From the NCBI GenBank assembly GCA_963792655.1, contig CAWBWU010000005.1:186001-250000 (forward strand): 64,000 nt of DNA, written 5' to 3'. The translations under genes were made by a program, and so were the position numbers. This DNA comes from DOZZ01 sp963792655. GTDB taxonomy: Bacteria; Acidobacteriota; Terriglobia; Bryobacterales; Bryobacteraceae. Shown here piece after piece: positions 1 to 10,013 of the stretch. The notes under the pieces are model-generated. The model worked only from the letters and a program-made list of their open reading frames with translations, did not search any database and was not told the origin of the DNA. The first letter of the stretch is position 1; every line of letters begins with the position of its first letter.

Positions 1-1982
1 CCCGTCGCGAAGAACAACACCGAGGTGCCGCGGGCTGCCGGGTTAGTCGACGAATTGATCGTGCCGTCCTGGTTGAGCGCGACGATCTCGCCTTTGCCGG
101 TGTAGTCGTACGTGAAGATACCTGGCGCGCTCGCCGCCAAAGGCGCCTGGATGGTGAGCGGCGATTGCGCGCCGTTGGTCAGCACGATGTTCGCCGTGGC
201 CGCGCCGGCAACCCCGTAGGGAATCTCGAACGAAGTCTGCGTCGCGCTCGCGTACAGGATGGGCGCCGCGAGACCGTTCACGGTCACCGAAGTACCTCCC
301 AGCGTCGTTGCAATCTTCCCGGATGCAGGCACCGTTGCCGAGACCAGCGCATCCGGCCCCAGGCCATGTCCCAGCACCGTCACGATCTCACCCGGCGCAA
401 CCGGCCCTGAAACTCCGCTCGCCGCATTCATCACGGACGTCAGCACGGGAGTCACTTCCTGAATCGTCACCAGCGCGATCTGCCCCGGGAAGTTCATTTG
501 AGTGAAGGTATTCAGTTTGCCGCCGAACATATTGCTGCCGTTCAGAATGTTGCTTCCGAACGGGTCGTGAACGTGAATCACCGCGTTGGTATCGGGGTGC
601 GTGCCGGTGCCGCCAACAGCCTGTCCCAGGAACGCCGTGTCCGCGGCGCTCTCGGTGTTCACTTCCGTGCCCGCATCCAGAATGTCCGAGAACTTGACCG
701 GAATCGTGATGGGCCCATTGCCCCCGTTGAACTGGCCGTTTTTGAAGAGCTGAATGGGGTGCGCTGTGTCGCTGCCGAAGAAGGCATCGTTGCTGGGGAT
801 GATCATCACCAGGTAGCTCAGGAACTGGCTGTTCAGATCGCTCGTACTGACCGACGCCGTCCAGGAAAGACTGCCCCCGGGAGGAGTGGGATTTCCGAGC
901 GACGCCTGCGCCCCGTGGTTGGCATAGTTATTGAACACCGTGAACTGGCAGGGCAGCGAAGAGTTGTAGACGCTGGGTACGCCGGTGCAGGCATTCGACG
1001 GCGGCAGGGTGTTGGCCGGATCGCCGGTGATGCCGTCTTCGGCGATGTGCTGGACGCCCGACGCGGCCGGCTGCCCGACCGTGAACGTGGTCAGCTTGCC
1101 ATCGTGCAGCCCGACCCACGGACGCATGATCCACGGTCCGCCTGCCGGAGCCGTGTCCGTGACCGTGAACTGGATCTGTTTCACTTCCTGAATCGTGATG
1201 AGCGCGATCTGTCCTGGGTAGTTCATCATGCCAAAGGTGTTGAGCATGCCGCCGAACATATTGCTGCCGTTCAGAATGTTGCTGCCGAAGGCATCGTGGA
1301 CGTGAATCACCGAATTCGTATCCGGGTGCGTTCCTGTACCGGGTACGGACTGGCCCAGAAAAGCCGTGTCGGAGGAAGTTTCAGTATTCACCTCGGTTCC
1401 CGAGTCAAGGATGTCGGAGAACTTCACCGGAATCGTGATGGGCCCGTTCCCGCCATTGAACACGCCATTTTTGAATAGCTGAATCGGATGCGCCGTGTCG
1501 CTGCCGAAAAAGGCATCGTTACTGGGAACGATCATCACCAGATAACTCAAATACTGGCTGTTCGGATCGTTGGGATTTACCGTGAACGTTTTGGAAAGCG
1601 ACCCGCCGGGCGCGGTGGGATTACCGAGAGATGCCTGCTGTCCATGTTTGCCATAGCTGTTGAAAATCGCATACTGACAAGGCATCGACGCGTTATAAAC
1701 CGTCGGAACCCCCACGCACGCATTCGAGGGCGGCAAGGTATTCGCCGGATCGCCCGTGATTCCGTCTTCCGCTATATGCTGCACGCCGGAAGCGGCAGGT
1801 TGTCCCACGGTAAAGGTGGAAAAGGCACCGTCATGCAGCCCGATCCAGGGCCGCATAATCCAGGCGCCGCCGGTGGGGCCGGTATTCGTGATCGTAATCT
1901 GGACCTGTGTATTCTGAGCAACGGCCGACGTGAATAGCCCGGCTAACAGTCCCGCTAAAATGACTTTTGCTTTAACTTTCAT
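1..1982 (-). CDS. Secreted protein with two tandem spondin_N-like domains and a TIGR03437-type C-terminus (left-truncated)
   Basis: The minus frame opens at ATG 1982 and stays open to the window edge, so about 660 residues are visible and the 3' end is missing. It begins with a signal peptide (MKVKAKVILAGLLAGLFTSA, cleaved near VAQ). Two near-identical units of 243 residues follow, at about residues 25-265 and 268-508. Each carries LHDG, FTVGQPAASGVQHIAEDG, FGSDTAHPIQLF and NSVIHVHD or NAVIHVHD. The first two motifs resemble bacterial spondin_N domains. From about residue 510 the sequence (PVLTSVMNAASG, GEIVTVLGHGLG, SFEIPYGVAG) matches the Solibacter C-terminal domain family. The role is probably extracellular or cell-surface; spondin domains are adhesion-like, but function here is inference. 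Confidence 0.75.
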   Translation of the reverse strand, partial: MKVKAKVILAGLLAGLFTSAVAQNTQVQITITNTGPTGGAWIMRPWIGLHDGAFSTFTVGQPAASGVQHIAEDGITGDPANTLPPSNACVGVPTVYNASMPCQYAIFNSYGKHGQQASLGNPTAPGGSLSKTFTVNPNDPNSQYLSYLVMIVPSNDAFFGSDTAHPIQLFKNGVFNGGNGPITIPVKFSDILDSGTEVNTETSSDTAFLGQSVPGTGTHPDTNSVIHVHDAFGSNILNGSNMFGGMLNTFGMMNYPGQIALITIQEVKQIQFTVTDTAPAGGPWIMRPWVGLHDGKLTTFTVGQPAASGVQHIAEDGITGDPANTLPPSNACTGVPSVYNSSLPCQFTVFNNYANHGAQASLGNPTPPGGSLSWTASVSTSDLNSQFLSYLVMIIPSNDAFFGSDTAHPIQLFKNGQFNGGNGPITIPVKFSDILDAGTEVNTESAADTAFLGQAVGGTGTHPDTNAVIHVHDPFGSNILNGSNMFGGKLNTFTQMNFPGQIALVTIQEVTPVLTSVMNAASGVSGPVAPGEIVTVLGHGLGPDALVSATVPASGKIATTLGGTSVTVNGLAAPILYASATQTSFEIPYGVAGAATANIVLTNGAQSPLTIQAPLAASAPGIFTYDYTGKGEIVALNQDGTINSSTNPAARGTSVLFFAT
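459..1908 (-). repeat. Tandem 729-bp intragenic duplication (two spondin units)
   Basis: Unit A lies at about 1188-1908 and unit B at about 459-1179, with an exact 729-nt period. For example, the FGGMLNTF codons start at 1259 and the FGGKLNTF codons at 530. Long stretches are nearly identical at both DNA and protein level, so the duplication is fairly recent or kept homogeneous by gene conversion. Confidence 0.85.
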
Positions 1983-2084
1983 TAGGGAATCTCTCCGCAA
2001 CAGCGCTGGCTGACAAGGACAAAATTATATACGAATCCAGCGCCTGGTCGGTGAAGTTCGTCGAACGCTGGGAGCTCAATGACA

Positions 2085-2117
2085 GGAGTCTCAGGGAGAG
2101 CATACCCCCGAGACTCC
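2085..2117. repeat. 8-bp inverted repeat in the divergent intergenic region
   Basis: GGAGTCTC at 2085-2092 pairs with GAGACTCC at 2110-2117, with a 17-nt loop. It lies between the divergent starts at 1982 and 2188. It could be a regulator site or an RNA hairpin. A TATAAT (minus strand, 2029-2024) about 42 nt upstream of the 1982 start is a possible -10 box, but no good -35 is visible. Confidence 0.35.
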
Positions 2118-2187
2118 CGTAAATCGTACGTTTCGAGACTCGCCGCCTGCCCGACGCAACGGCCGTGGTTAACTCTATTGAGATCAC

Positions 2188-4004
2188 ATGCGCAAAAAAA
2201 TCGTGCTGCTTGTCCTGAGTATTGCGGCCTCAGCCATGAGTAAAGATGTCATGCTGATGAACCGCATTGGGCCATCACAGTCCGAACTATATGTCGCAAA
2301 CCCGGATGGAAGCGGCGAACATAAACTGCTGCCGGGCTCCGGTTTTGACTATCACGCTTCCTACTCATATGACGGGAAATGGATCGTGTTCACTTCGGAG
2401 AAAAACGGCTATGGGCAGGCTGACATTTACCGCGTACACCCCGACGCTTCGGGGCTTGAGCGCCTGACAGATGATCCGGCTCTGGACGATCAAGGTGTTC
2501 TATCGCCTGATGGCATGCATCTCGCATTCGTCTCGACTCGAGAAACGCACCGAGCGAATATCTGGATTCTCGATCTAAAAACAAAGCAGCTTCGGAATCT
2601 AACGGGGCAGCCCGGGATTCAGGGCGACCCCATGAAGCCCGATGCCTTTTTGCGACCGGCCTGGTCGCCGGACGGCCAGTGGATCGCGTTCACTTCTGAC
2701 CGCAACACGGAATGGACAGACCACGGCAATCATACTGGCTGGGAGCATCTGCAGGAGCTCAGAGTTTACATCGTGCATCCCGACGGCACGGGACTTCGTT
2801 CCATCACGGCCCCGGAATCTGTTCGGGCTCGCCCAAGTGGTCAGCAGACTCAAAGCAGCTCGTCTTCTCCGAAATGGCGGTTGAAACCACGTGGGACGCG
2901 CGTATCTTCGCTCGATCGGCGCGCGCTACATCTCAGATCGTCTCCATAGATCTCAAGACGGGGAAACGCACTGAGCACACATCCGGGCCCGGCCTGAAAC
3001 TCATGCCACAATTTCTCCCGGATGGGCGAATTGGGTTCCTCACAAAGGCGGGTAAGAACGAGGGAGTGGGATATACAAACGTTGAAGGTAGTTCTGCCGC
3101 CCGCAGCGGTGAACCAAAGTTTCCTGGCAGCCTTCGCTCGCCGGCTTGGTCCCCCGATGGCAAGCAGGTGGTCTACGAAAAAGTGGATTACGCGCCTCGT
3201 CCTCAGAATCAGCTGATGTACAGTTGGGATCCCAAGTACGAATATCGATACACCGACGTGTTCCCGAGCTTCTCGAAAGATGGAACGCTCCTGATTACCA
3301 ACAAGGATGTCGATTCTTCTCTCGTCACGATGAAGGCGGATGGCAGCAATCAGAAGGTTGTCTATAAAGCTGTCGATGGCGCTGCATTTGCGCCGGCGTG
3401 GTCGCCAGATGGCGACTGGATTGTGTTCGGATTTGGAAGCTTTCTGCAGGGACGCCGCACGGGTGGCGCGAAGATTATGCTGATGCGCCGCGACGGGACG
3501 GAATTGCAAGAACTCACCCCAGCGATGCCCAACGCTGGCTTCCCGAGCTGGTCTGCCGATGGCAAGGAAATTGTTTTTCGGTCGTGGGGGCCAGATTCGA
3601 TGGGCCTGCGAATTCTCAACCGCACGAGCAATCAGACTCGCGTGCTCACGAATGGCCCGGATAATCTCCCTTACTGGTCTCCCGACGGCAGCCGCATCGT
3701 GTTTACCCGGGGGCAAGAGAAGAATTTCGACATCTACACGATCAAGCCTGACGGGACCGAACTACGCCGGCTGACAACCTTCCCAGCCAATGACGCGCAT
3801 GCGGTCTGGACTGCGGATGGCCGCATCTTGTGGAACAGCGGCGAGTACGGATTCAAAGATGAAGCGGCACTGTACGATCAATCGTTCCAGCCCTATGGCT
3901 CGATCTGGATCATGAATGCCGATGGGACGGGAAAGAGGCAACTCACTGATAGCCATTGGGAGGATTCCATGCCCTGTTTCGTGCCCACGGGAAGCACCCA
4001 ATAG
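2188..4004 (+). CDS. Secreted TolB-like PD40 beta-propeller protein (one frameshift)
   Basis: Repeated PD40/WD40-like blades run along the protein: YSYDGKWIVFTS, LSPDGMHLAFVS, WSPDGQWIAFTSDR, WSADSKQLVFSE, WSPDGKQVVYEK, WSPDGDWIVFGFG, WSADGKEIVFRSW and YWSPDGSRIVFTRG. It starts at ATG 2188 with a short hydrophobic leader (KKIVLLVLSIAASA). The frame breaks near 2828: the upstream frame reads ITAPESV and the downstream frame resumes at SGSPKWSADSK. Restoring one T in GTTCGGG rejoins them (ESVSGSPKWS). Corrected length is about 606 residues. These propellers are usually periplasmic scaffolds or protease/hydrolase partners; no catalytic domain follows, so the role is unknown. Confidence 0.8.
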
Positions 4005-4067
4005 TCGAGACTGCCAAGGGTTCACATTGGGTAAGTTTCGGGACGGCACTAACATGCCGGGAAATCA

Positions 4068-4400
4068 ATGATCTGTCGGTCCCGGGTAGTTTCGGGGAGT
4101 TGCGGGGACGTCACCCAGCGTGGAAATCACCGTGAAACGGTTTTTCCAACTGACGACGACCGGCGCATTTGCCTCACCCTGCCCGACTTCGCGCGTTGGA
4201 TGCATGTCCAAAAAGGGCTGACGGGATATCTCTGGCAGAATCGCTTCTACTCGTGCGTGCTCGACGGCGCGCATTGTTGGGCCGCGCTTCGCTATGTCCG
4301 AGGGCAACCCGCATCCAATCGGCACACTGCGGGGACGCCCACTGGGCAAGGCAGACTTCCCGGCGACATTAGAACGACTGCCGGGCAGCTCGTTGCTGGT
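4068..4400 (+). pseudogene. Decayed REP-associated / IS200-like (Y1) transposase
   Basis: The frame from 4068 reads VTQRGNHRETVFPTDDDRR, the characteristic N-terminus of RAYT-type Y1 transposases. It jumps directly to a GYLWQNRFYSCVLD segment and CWAALRYV, also typical of the family. The middle, including the expected catalytic HUH region and part of the Tyr region, is deleted. After a further frameshift near 4290 the C-terminal RGRPLGKADFPATLERLPGS continues. The remnant codes for only about half of a roughly 220-residue family member, so it is inactive. Family assignment is confident; exact boundaries are approximate. The AT-rich stretch 4401-4640 between it and the next gene holds nothing I recognise. 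Confidence 0.8.
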
Positions 4401-4642
4401 CATCGAGACACCCGTTGGTGACGCTTCCTCATTTCGAAGCTTTTGGAAACGATTCAAAATTTTCGAGGTCTTTTTCGTACAATTCGTTTCGTTTAATTAA
4501 ATCCGACTCGGCTTCCACGACGTTAAGGATGCAAGTAGAGAGTTGCTGCCCGTAGTTCCCGAAGATCCGACTTACTTCGAAATTGCGGTCGCGAATCGCT
4601 ACTCGTGGCTGCGCCCAACGCATGTTGCGACCGAGGAGGAGC

Positions 4643-5971
4643 ATGAAGAAGGTCGGATTATTATTGCTTGCGTGGCTTGGTACCGCGCAAATCGTTGCAG
4701 CTGCGCCATGCGTAGCTGGAACCCTTGCCAGTTATGCGGCGCTTGGGACAGGAGGTTGCACGATTGGCAATAATGTCCTGGCCAATTTCAGTCAAGGGAG
4801 CGCGCTGGATGGAACAGTTAATATTCCTCCGGGCAGCTTGAAGATCGTCCCCGCTGGTGGCGCCGCCAGTCCCGGCATTATTGTCACCGCAAATCTTACT
4901 GCGTCCGCTGGTCAGGCATTTTCAACTCTGATCAACTACACGATCAGCGGCAGCAACTTTACCAGCGACACCATCACACTCTCGAATGCCAGTTCTTCCG
5001 GCAGCGGGACCGTGACGGACATCCAGAATTTCTGCCGCAATGGTAATTTTCAGGCGCCGACGTTCGCCGCTCAATGCCCTGGTGGCGAAGGCCCCGGGTC
5101 GCCCCTGGTAGTGATTGGCAATGGCAGCGCTACCGCGAGTGTGAGCGCGACGACGCTAGGAATCACACACAATCTGGTGATCGACGCCGGCAGCAACGGT
5201 ACGGCCTCAGGCGCCGTGATTATCGATCAGTTCGGTACCTCGGGAAGCTCCGGGCAAACCACGATTACCAGCGTCTCGGGAGGCAGCTGGTTGCCGACCG
5301 TGGCGCCGAACTCGATTGCGTCTGGTTTCGGAACCGGTTTCGCTAGTTCCACTTCATCAGCGAGTACTCTCCCGCTGCCGACAACTCTGGGTGGCGTCAC
5401 GGTCACGATTACAGATAGTGCCGGCACCACCGCTACCGCTCCGCTTTTCATGGTCTCCGCGGGTCAGATCAACTATCTGGTTCCGGCAAATCTAGCGGTT
5501 GGCACTGCTTCGGTAAACGTCTCGAGCGGCGCCAGCAGTTACACGGGAACTTTGCAGATTGCCAATATCGCGCCCGCGCTCTTTACCGCGGATGGTTCCG
5601 GCTCCGGACCGCCCGCCGCGCAGGTGGTTCGAAATTCCGGCGGCGTTAACTCCTTTGACCCCTCACCTTTTACGGTTGGGTTAAACGGAGCACCCGCGAC
5701 GCCTTCCCCCATTAAGCTGGGCCCCGCGACCGACGGTATTTATCTGATGTTATACGGCACCGGAATACAGCGCCATACCGGACCTGTGACAGCGACCATC
5801 GGTGGCATCCCGGTTCCGGTCACTTACGCCGGCGCGCAGGGAACGTTGGCTGGCCTGGATCAGATCAACATCGGCCCTCTACCCTCGTCGCTCGCGGGTA
5901 AGAGTTCGGTGCTTCTCGTCATTACCGTCGATGGCGCGACGACCAACCCAGTAACACTTAGCTTCCAGTAA
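4643..5971 (+). CDS. Secreted protein with Solibacter C-terminal (TIGR03437-like) domain
   Basis: ATG 4643 is chosen because GAGGAGG sits immediately upstream and the start is followed by a signal peptide (MKKVGLLLLAWLGTAQIVAA). The N-terminal half is low-complexity and Gly/Ser/Thr rich, with a Cys pair near CVAGTLASYAALGTGGC. The C-terminal half (about residues 225-442) has IASGFGTGFA, SAGQINYLVPANL, LFTADGSGSGPPAAQ and LDQINIGPLPSSL. These are the hallmarks of the domain first described from Solibacter (AGQIN.VPA, GTG, LDQ.N..P). About 442 residues. DUF4331 follows 37 nt downstream on the same strand. Function is unknown; the domain is typical of exported acidobacterial proteins. Confidence 0.82.
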   Translation: MKKVGLLLLAWLGTAQIVAAAPCVAGTLASYAALGTGGCTIGNNVLANFSQGSALDGTVNIPPGSLKIVPAGGAASPGIIVTANLTASAGQAFSTLINYTISGSNFTSDTITLSNASSSGSGTVTDIQNFCRNGNFQAPTFAAQCPGGEGPGSPLVVIGNGSATASVSATTLGITHNLVIDAGSNGTASGAVIIDQFGTSGSSGQTTITSVSGGSWLPTVAPNSIASGFGTGFASSTSSASTLPLPTTLGGVTVTITDSAGTTATAPLFMVSAGQINYLVPANLAVGTASVNVSSGASSYTGTLQIANIAPALFTADGSGSGPPAAQVVRNSGGVNSFDPSPFTVGLNGAPATPSPIKLGPATDGIYLMLYGTGIQRHTGPVTATIGGIPVPVTYAGAQGTLAGLDQINIGPLPSSLAGKSSVLLVITVDGATTNPVTLSFQ

Positions 5972-6008
5972 AGGAAAGCATGAAGACAAGAGGTAATACG
6001 AGGACAAC

Positions 6009-7599
6009 ATGCGAAATTTGAAGCCGTTGCTATGCACCGTCATGGCGTCGCTTATGGCGACGCCTTCCATAACCTTCGGGGCCAGTCACCGCGAAGCCCC
6101 GATCACCGCGCTCGATCGAACAGCAGACATAACAGACTTTTTCGCGTTCGTCAGTTACGACGATCCAACCAAAGTCACAATCATTCTCAATGTCGATCCC
6201 CTGCTCGAACCGGGGAACGGACCGAATTACTTCCCCTTCGACGACAACGTTCTGTACCAGATTCACGTCGATAACAACAACACCGCTACCGATGGCGTGG
6301 TCTTCAACTTTCAGTTCACCACCGAGATCCGCGCTCCTCAGGTTTTCACTGGCTTTGTCGGCGCTGGAGCGGGCATCAACGCTCCTGCCAACTCGCCTGC
6401 GCCGGTCGCCCCCGGTACCCCGATCGTTCCTCCGGCGATCACGGCACTGGACGGCGCCGGTTCCGCGGGCCTCAGCCTCCGTCAGCATTACAGCGTATCG
6501 ATGACGAAAGGTGGTGCGACCACTCAGCTCACGAACGCCAACGGCCAGCCGCTTTTCGCGGTTCCATCCAATGTGGGCCCGCGCACCATGCCGAATTATC
6601 CGGCACTCGCGGCGCAGGGTATTTACAGCCTGGGCAGCGGCATCCGGGTCTTCGCCGGCACGGTGGATGATCCTTTCTATATCGATCTCGGCGCCGCATT
6701 CGACTCTTTGAATTTCCGGAGCCAGGCGGGTGGCGGTGTGTTATCAGCGGCGCAGGACGCTGACGATAATGTCAACACGGCCCCTGATACGGTCTCCGGC
6801 TACAACGTCAACACCATCGCCATCGAAGTGCCAATTTCTTCTGCTGACCAGCACTGGTACGATGCCGAAGGTCACCGACACCGCCGCCGCGCTCGGCTTC
6901 TGGGGCACCACATCCCGGCCGCGCATTACGGTTCGCCGCTCGCCGCTACCTGCCGCGCAATCGGGCTCCTTCTCGCAGATTCAGCGCATGGGAAATCCTC
7001 TGATCAACGAACTCATCATCGGCACGGGTTCCAAGGATTTCTGGAGCATGAGCAAGCCGTCAAATGACTCCCAGTTCGCCGCGTTCGCTCTCGATCCGCT
7101 GCTTGCCCGCGTGTTCAACGCGGTCTATGGCATCAACATTCCGGCTCCCCCGCGCAAAGACTTGTTACCGCTTCTCACTTACGCTGCTCCCATCGCGGCC
7201 CCCGGTACCCCCGCAGGGCCGGTAGCCGACCTGCTTCGCCTCAACGTGGCTATACCACCCACGCCAGCAGGTAGCCGCAAGCGCCTGGGCGTCCTTGCCG
7301 GTGATCTCGGGGGCTTCCCCAACGGCCGCCGCGTTTCCGATGACGTCACGGACATCGCTGCCCGTGCTGTTGCCGGCGTTCTGTGCGGCATCACGGCGCC
7401 GTGCACGGACTCAACCGGAGCCACTTTCTCCGGCACTTCGGTGCCCCGGATTGGAGACGGCGTGAACACCAACGACGTCCCTTATCAGGAGACGTTCCCT
7501 TACGTCGCGTTCGCTCAGAGCGGTCGCGACCGGCGCCACGTCGATCCGGGCGACGCCAGTTGCTCGCCGAACTCGTTCACTGCTTGTCCAATTAACTAG
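6009..7599 (+). CDS. DUF4331 family secreted protein (one frameshift)
   Basis: ATG 6009 follows AGGACAAC and a signal peptide ends near SITFGA. The mature protein begins with SHREAPITALDRTADITDFF, the conserved DUF4331 N-terminus (SHREAP ... D.TD.(Y/F)AF). Later conserved parts include FPFDDNVLYQIHVDNN, VFAGTVDDPFYIDLGA, VYGINIPA and DGVNTNDVPYQETFPYVA. The frame changes near 6845: removing one T in ATTTCTTCTG gives VPISLLTSTGT and rejoins DTAAALGFWGTT. Corrected length is about 530 residues. DUF4331 proteins are exported and of unknown biochemistry. Here the gene sits inside a same-strand set ending in a nickel/cobalt transporter, so a metal-related role is possible but is inference. Confidence 0.85.
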
Positions 7600-7666
7600 T
7601 CGAAACGGGGGCAGTCCGCGCACCGGGCTGCCCTCGATCTGAAATTTCTGTGTTGCTTTACTCACG

Positions 7667-8813
7667 ATGAAAACAGTCAGCCGATTCCGCCACACGCTTC
7701 ACGGTCTTTCACCGCTCGCAGCCGCTCCGCTGGTCCTGCTCCTCTGCGCTTTCGCCCCACCCGTAACCTCACCTCAAACCGATATTGAGCAGGCTGCCAG
7801 GTTGATTCGACAGGCGCGAGACACGCAAAACCCGGCGGATTTTCGTCAAGCTGGCGTCGCGGCCGCCAAGGTAATGGCGGGCGAACCGGAAAATTTTGAC
7901 GCCCAGCGCTTACAAGGCAATGGCCTTGCTGGGCCAGGGTGATTTGTCAGCGGCGCTGGCGCTCGCGTCCAAACTCAACAAGCGGTTGCCTGACGATATC
8001 GGAATATGGGCGCTTCTATCAGAGATTCAGGCGGCGCGCGGAAACTATGCGGAAGCGGAGCGGTGCTCCCAGTGGGTGCTCGATCTGCGCCGCAATAACC
8101 CAATCGGCTTCAGCACGGCGGCTCGCCTTCGCGAAATCTACGGCGACTATGATGGCGCCGCCGAGTTCTACTCCGAAGCACTTCGCCGTACGCCTCAGTC
8201 GGACACCCAGGAACGCTCCTGGCTGATGGTGCAGAACGCGCGGCTGCTGCTGCGGGCGAAAAACCCCAGCGCCGCGGCTGCCACCCTCGACGAGGCTGAA
8301 AAACTTTTCCCGAACTCTCTGCAGGTGATTGAGCAGCGAGCAGAACTGGCGCGAACGAAAGGCGAGTTTGAGCAGGCCGCTTCGCTTCTCGCAAAGGAAT
8401 CGCGAGAGTCTCCGAGCGCTGCGCATCTCTATGCGTACGCGCGAGCCCTTGACAGGGCAGGTAAACCCGCTGAAGCGCGGGCCATCTATCAAAAGTTCGA
8501 GGCAGATCCGCCTGCCGCGGGATCGGCTTTGATCCTTTACTATGCCGACCGGAAGGATACGGAAAAAGCGCTTGCGCTCGCCAACGGGCAAATCGCCGAC
8601 CGGCAGGATGTGGCGACACTAGATGCTTATGCCTGGGCTTTGTATCGCGCGGGCAAGTTCACCGAGGCGCGAACTCAGATCGATAAACTTCTTGCACTCG
8701 GCGCGCGCGATGCAGGTTACGTCTGCCATGCTCGCCAGATCGCGGCCCAAACCGGGAAGCTGGATTCGGCCACATCGCCCCTGCCTGAAGGGACGTGCGA
8801 GGCACTGCCATGA
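7667..8813 (+). CDS. Secreted/periplasmic TPR protein (one frameshift)
   Basis: A signal or anchor segment (LAAAPLVLLLCAFAPPV) leads into tetratricopeptide repeats: IWALLSEIQAARGNYAEAER, LREIYGDYDGAAEFYSEALR, AYARALDRAGKPAEARAIYQ and YAWALYRAGKFTEARTQIDK. One extra T near 7909 (CGCTTACAAG for CGCTACAAG) breaks the frame; correction gives DAQRYKAMALLGQGDL. Corrected length is about 381 residues. The stop (TGA 8811-8813) overlaps the next start (ATG 8810), indicating translational coupling to the second TPR gene. A weak hairpin without a T-run lies at 7608-7633, between this gene and DUF4331. Confidence 0.8.
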
Positions 8814-10013
8814 GGACCGCGCTCTTACTCCTGTTGGCATCAGGTCTCGCGTTTGCGCAGCGCGTCAACCCGTCCGCTGTCAAAGCCGAGAGCACGGATG
8901 ACAAGATCCAAAGAAACCAAAAGGCTCTTGCCGCGAATCCCAAGAGACCTCGCTGCCGAATCGGAACTGACTGCCGCCTATCTTCAAAAACTTCGCGAAA
9001 ATGGCGACAGCAGCTATCTCGACCGCGCCTCCGCTTTGGTGGAACGGATGCTGACTCAGGACCCCGGCAACTACGAGGCCATGCGCTTTCAGAATGAGAT
9101 TGATCTTCAGAAGCACGACTTCAGGGCCGTGGAGGATCGCGCGCGCGATCTTCTGCGCTTCGAACCCTCCGACGCGGGAGCATGGGGCAATCTCGGCGAC
9201 GCATTGATGGAATTGGGAAAGTATGAAGCGGCTGGCGAGGCGTACGCGAAGATGTTCGCCATCCGGCCGAGCCTGGCCAGCTACAACCGGATCGCATGGT
9301 TCCGGTTTGTGACGGGCGATGCCGCAAGCGCGATTTCATTTATGCTCGCGGCGGTTGAAGCTGGCACCGGCGCACCGGAAAATACGGCGTGGTGCACGGC
9401 TGAGCTGGGTGATCTGTATTTCAAGACGGGCCACATCGATCAGGCAAGGGACGCTTACGACTCCGCGCTTACTCTATTCCCGAGTCTGCATCGCGCGCTT
9501 GCGGGAAAAGGCAGAGTGGAGGCGGCTCGCGGCAACACTGCCACGGCGATCAAGAATTATGAGCGGGCTCAAGCGATCGTGCCGATGATCGAATACGCGG
9601 GCGCACTCGAGGATCTCTACACCAGCGCGGGGATGGCAGCGAAGGCCAGTCAGCAGCGGGAGATGATCGACGTTATCGACCGGCTTGGCGCCGCGAGAGG
9701 CGAATCGGCCAACCGCAACCTCGCGCTCATTCTGGCGGATCATCATCGCAACATGCCTCGCGCGGTCGCACTGGTTCAGAGCGGAGATTGTTTCCAGGCC
9801 CGATGTCTACACCTGGGACGCGCTGTCCTGGGTACTTTTTCAGAGCGGGCATATCGAAGAGGCCAAGGCGGCTAGCGTAAAGGCCATGAGGTTCAATACG
9901 CCGGAGCCGAAATTCCGCGAGCATGCGGAGGCGATCGCTGCCACACGGCAACGTGAAAGTGCAGCGATGACGTCTATAGCGAATGCGCCCAAGCTCAACG
10001 CGGCGCGAAATGA
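8810..10013 (+). CDS. Second TPR protein, coupled to the first (two or three frameshifts)
   Basis: ATG 8810 overlaps the previous stop. The leader MRTALLLLLASGLAFAQR is a signal peptide. TPR units follow: AWGNLGDALMELGKYEAAGE, LGDLYFKTGHIDQARDAYDS, KGRVEAARGNTATAIKNYER and ALSWVLFQSGHIEEAKAAS. There is an extra A near 8943 (NPKDLAAESEL after correction) and an extra base near 9780 (ALVQAEIVSRPDVYTW after correction). The frame then runs without a stop into the transporter gene. I place the end at TGA 10011-10013, which overlaps the transporter start as ATGA, but that needs one more indel after about 9950; an alternative stop is TGA 9968-9970. Confidence 0.72.

Noticed and set aside
498..1478. 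326-residue plus-strand open frame
   Set aside because: It is Arg/Val-rich and lies entirely antisense to the spondin-domain gene, repeats with that gene's duplication, and has no family signature.
7608..7633. Rho-independent terminator between DUF4331 and the first TPR gene
   Set aside because: The GGGCAG/CTGCCC stem is short and no T-run follows, so I treat the genes as one transcription unit.
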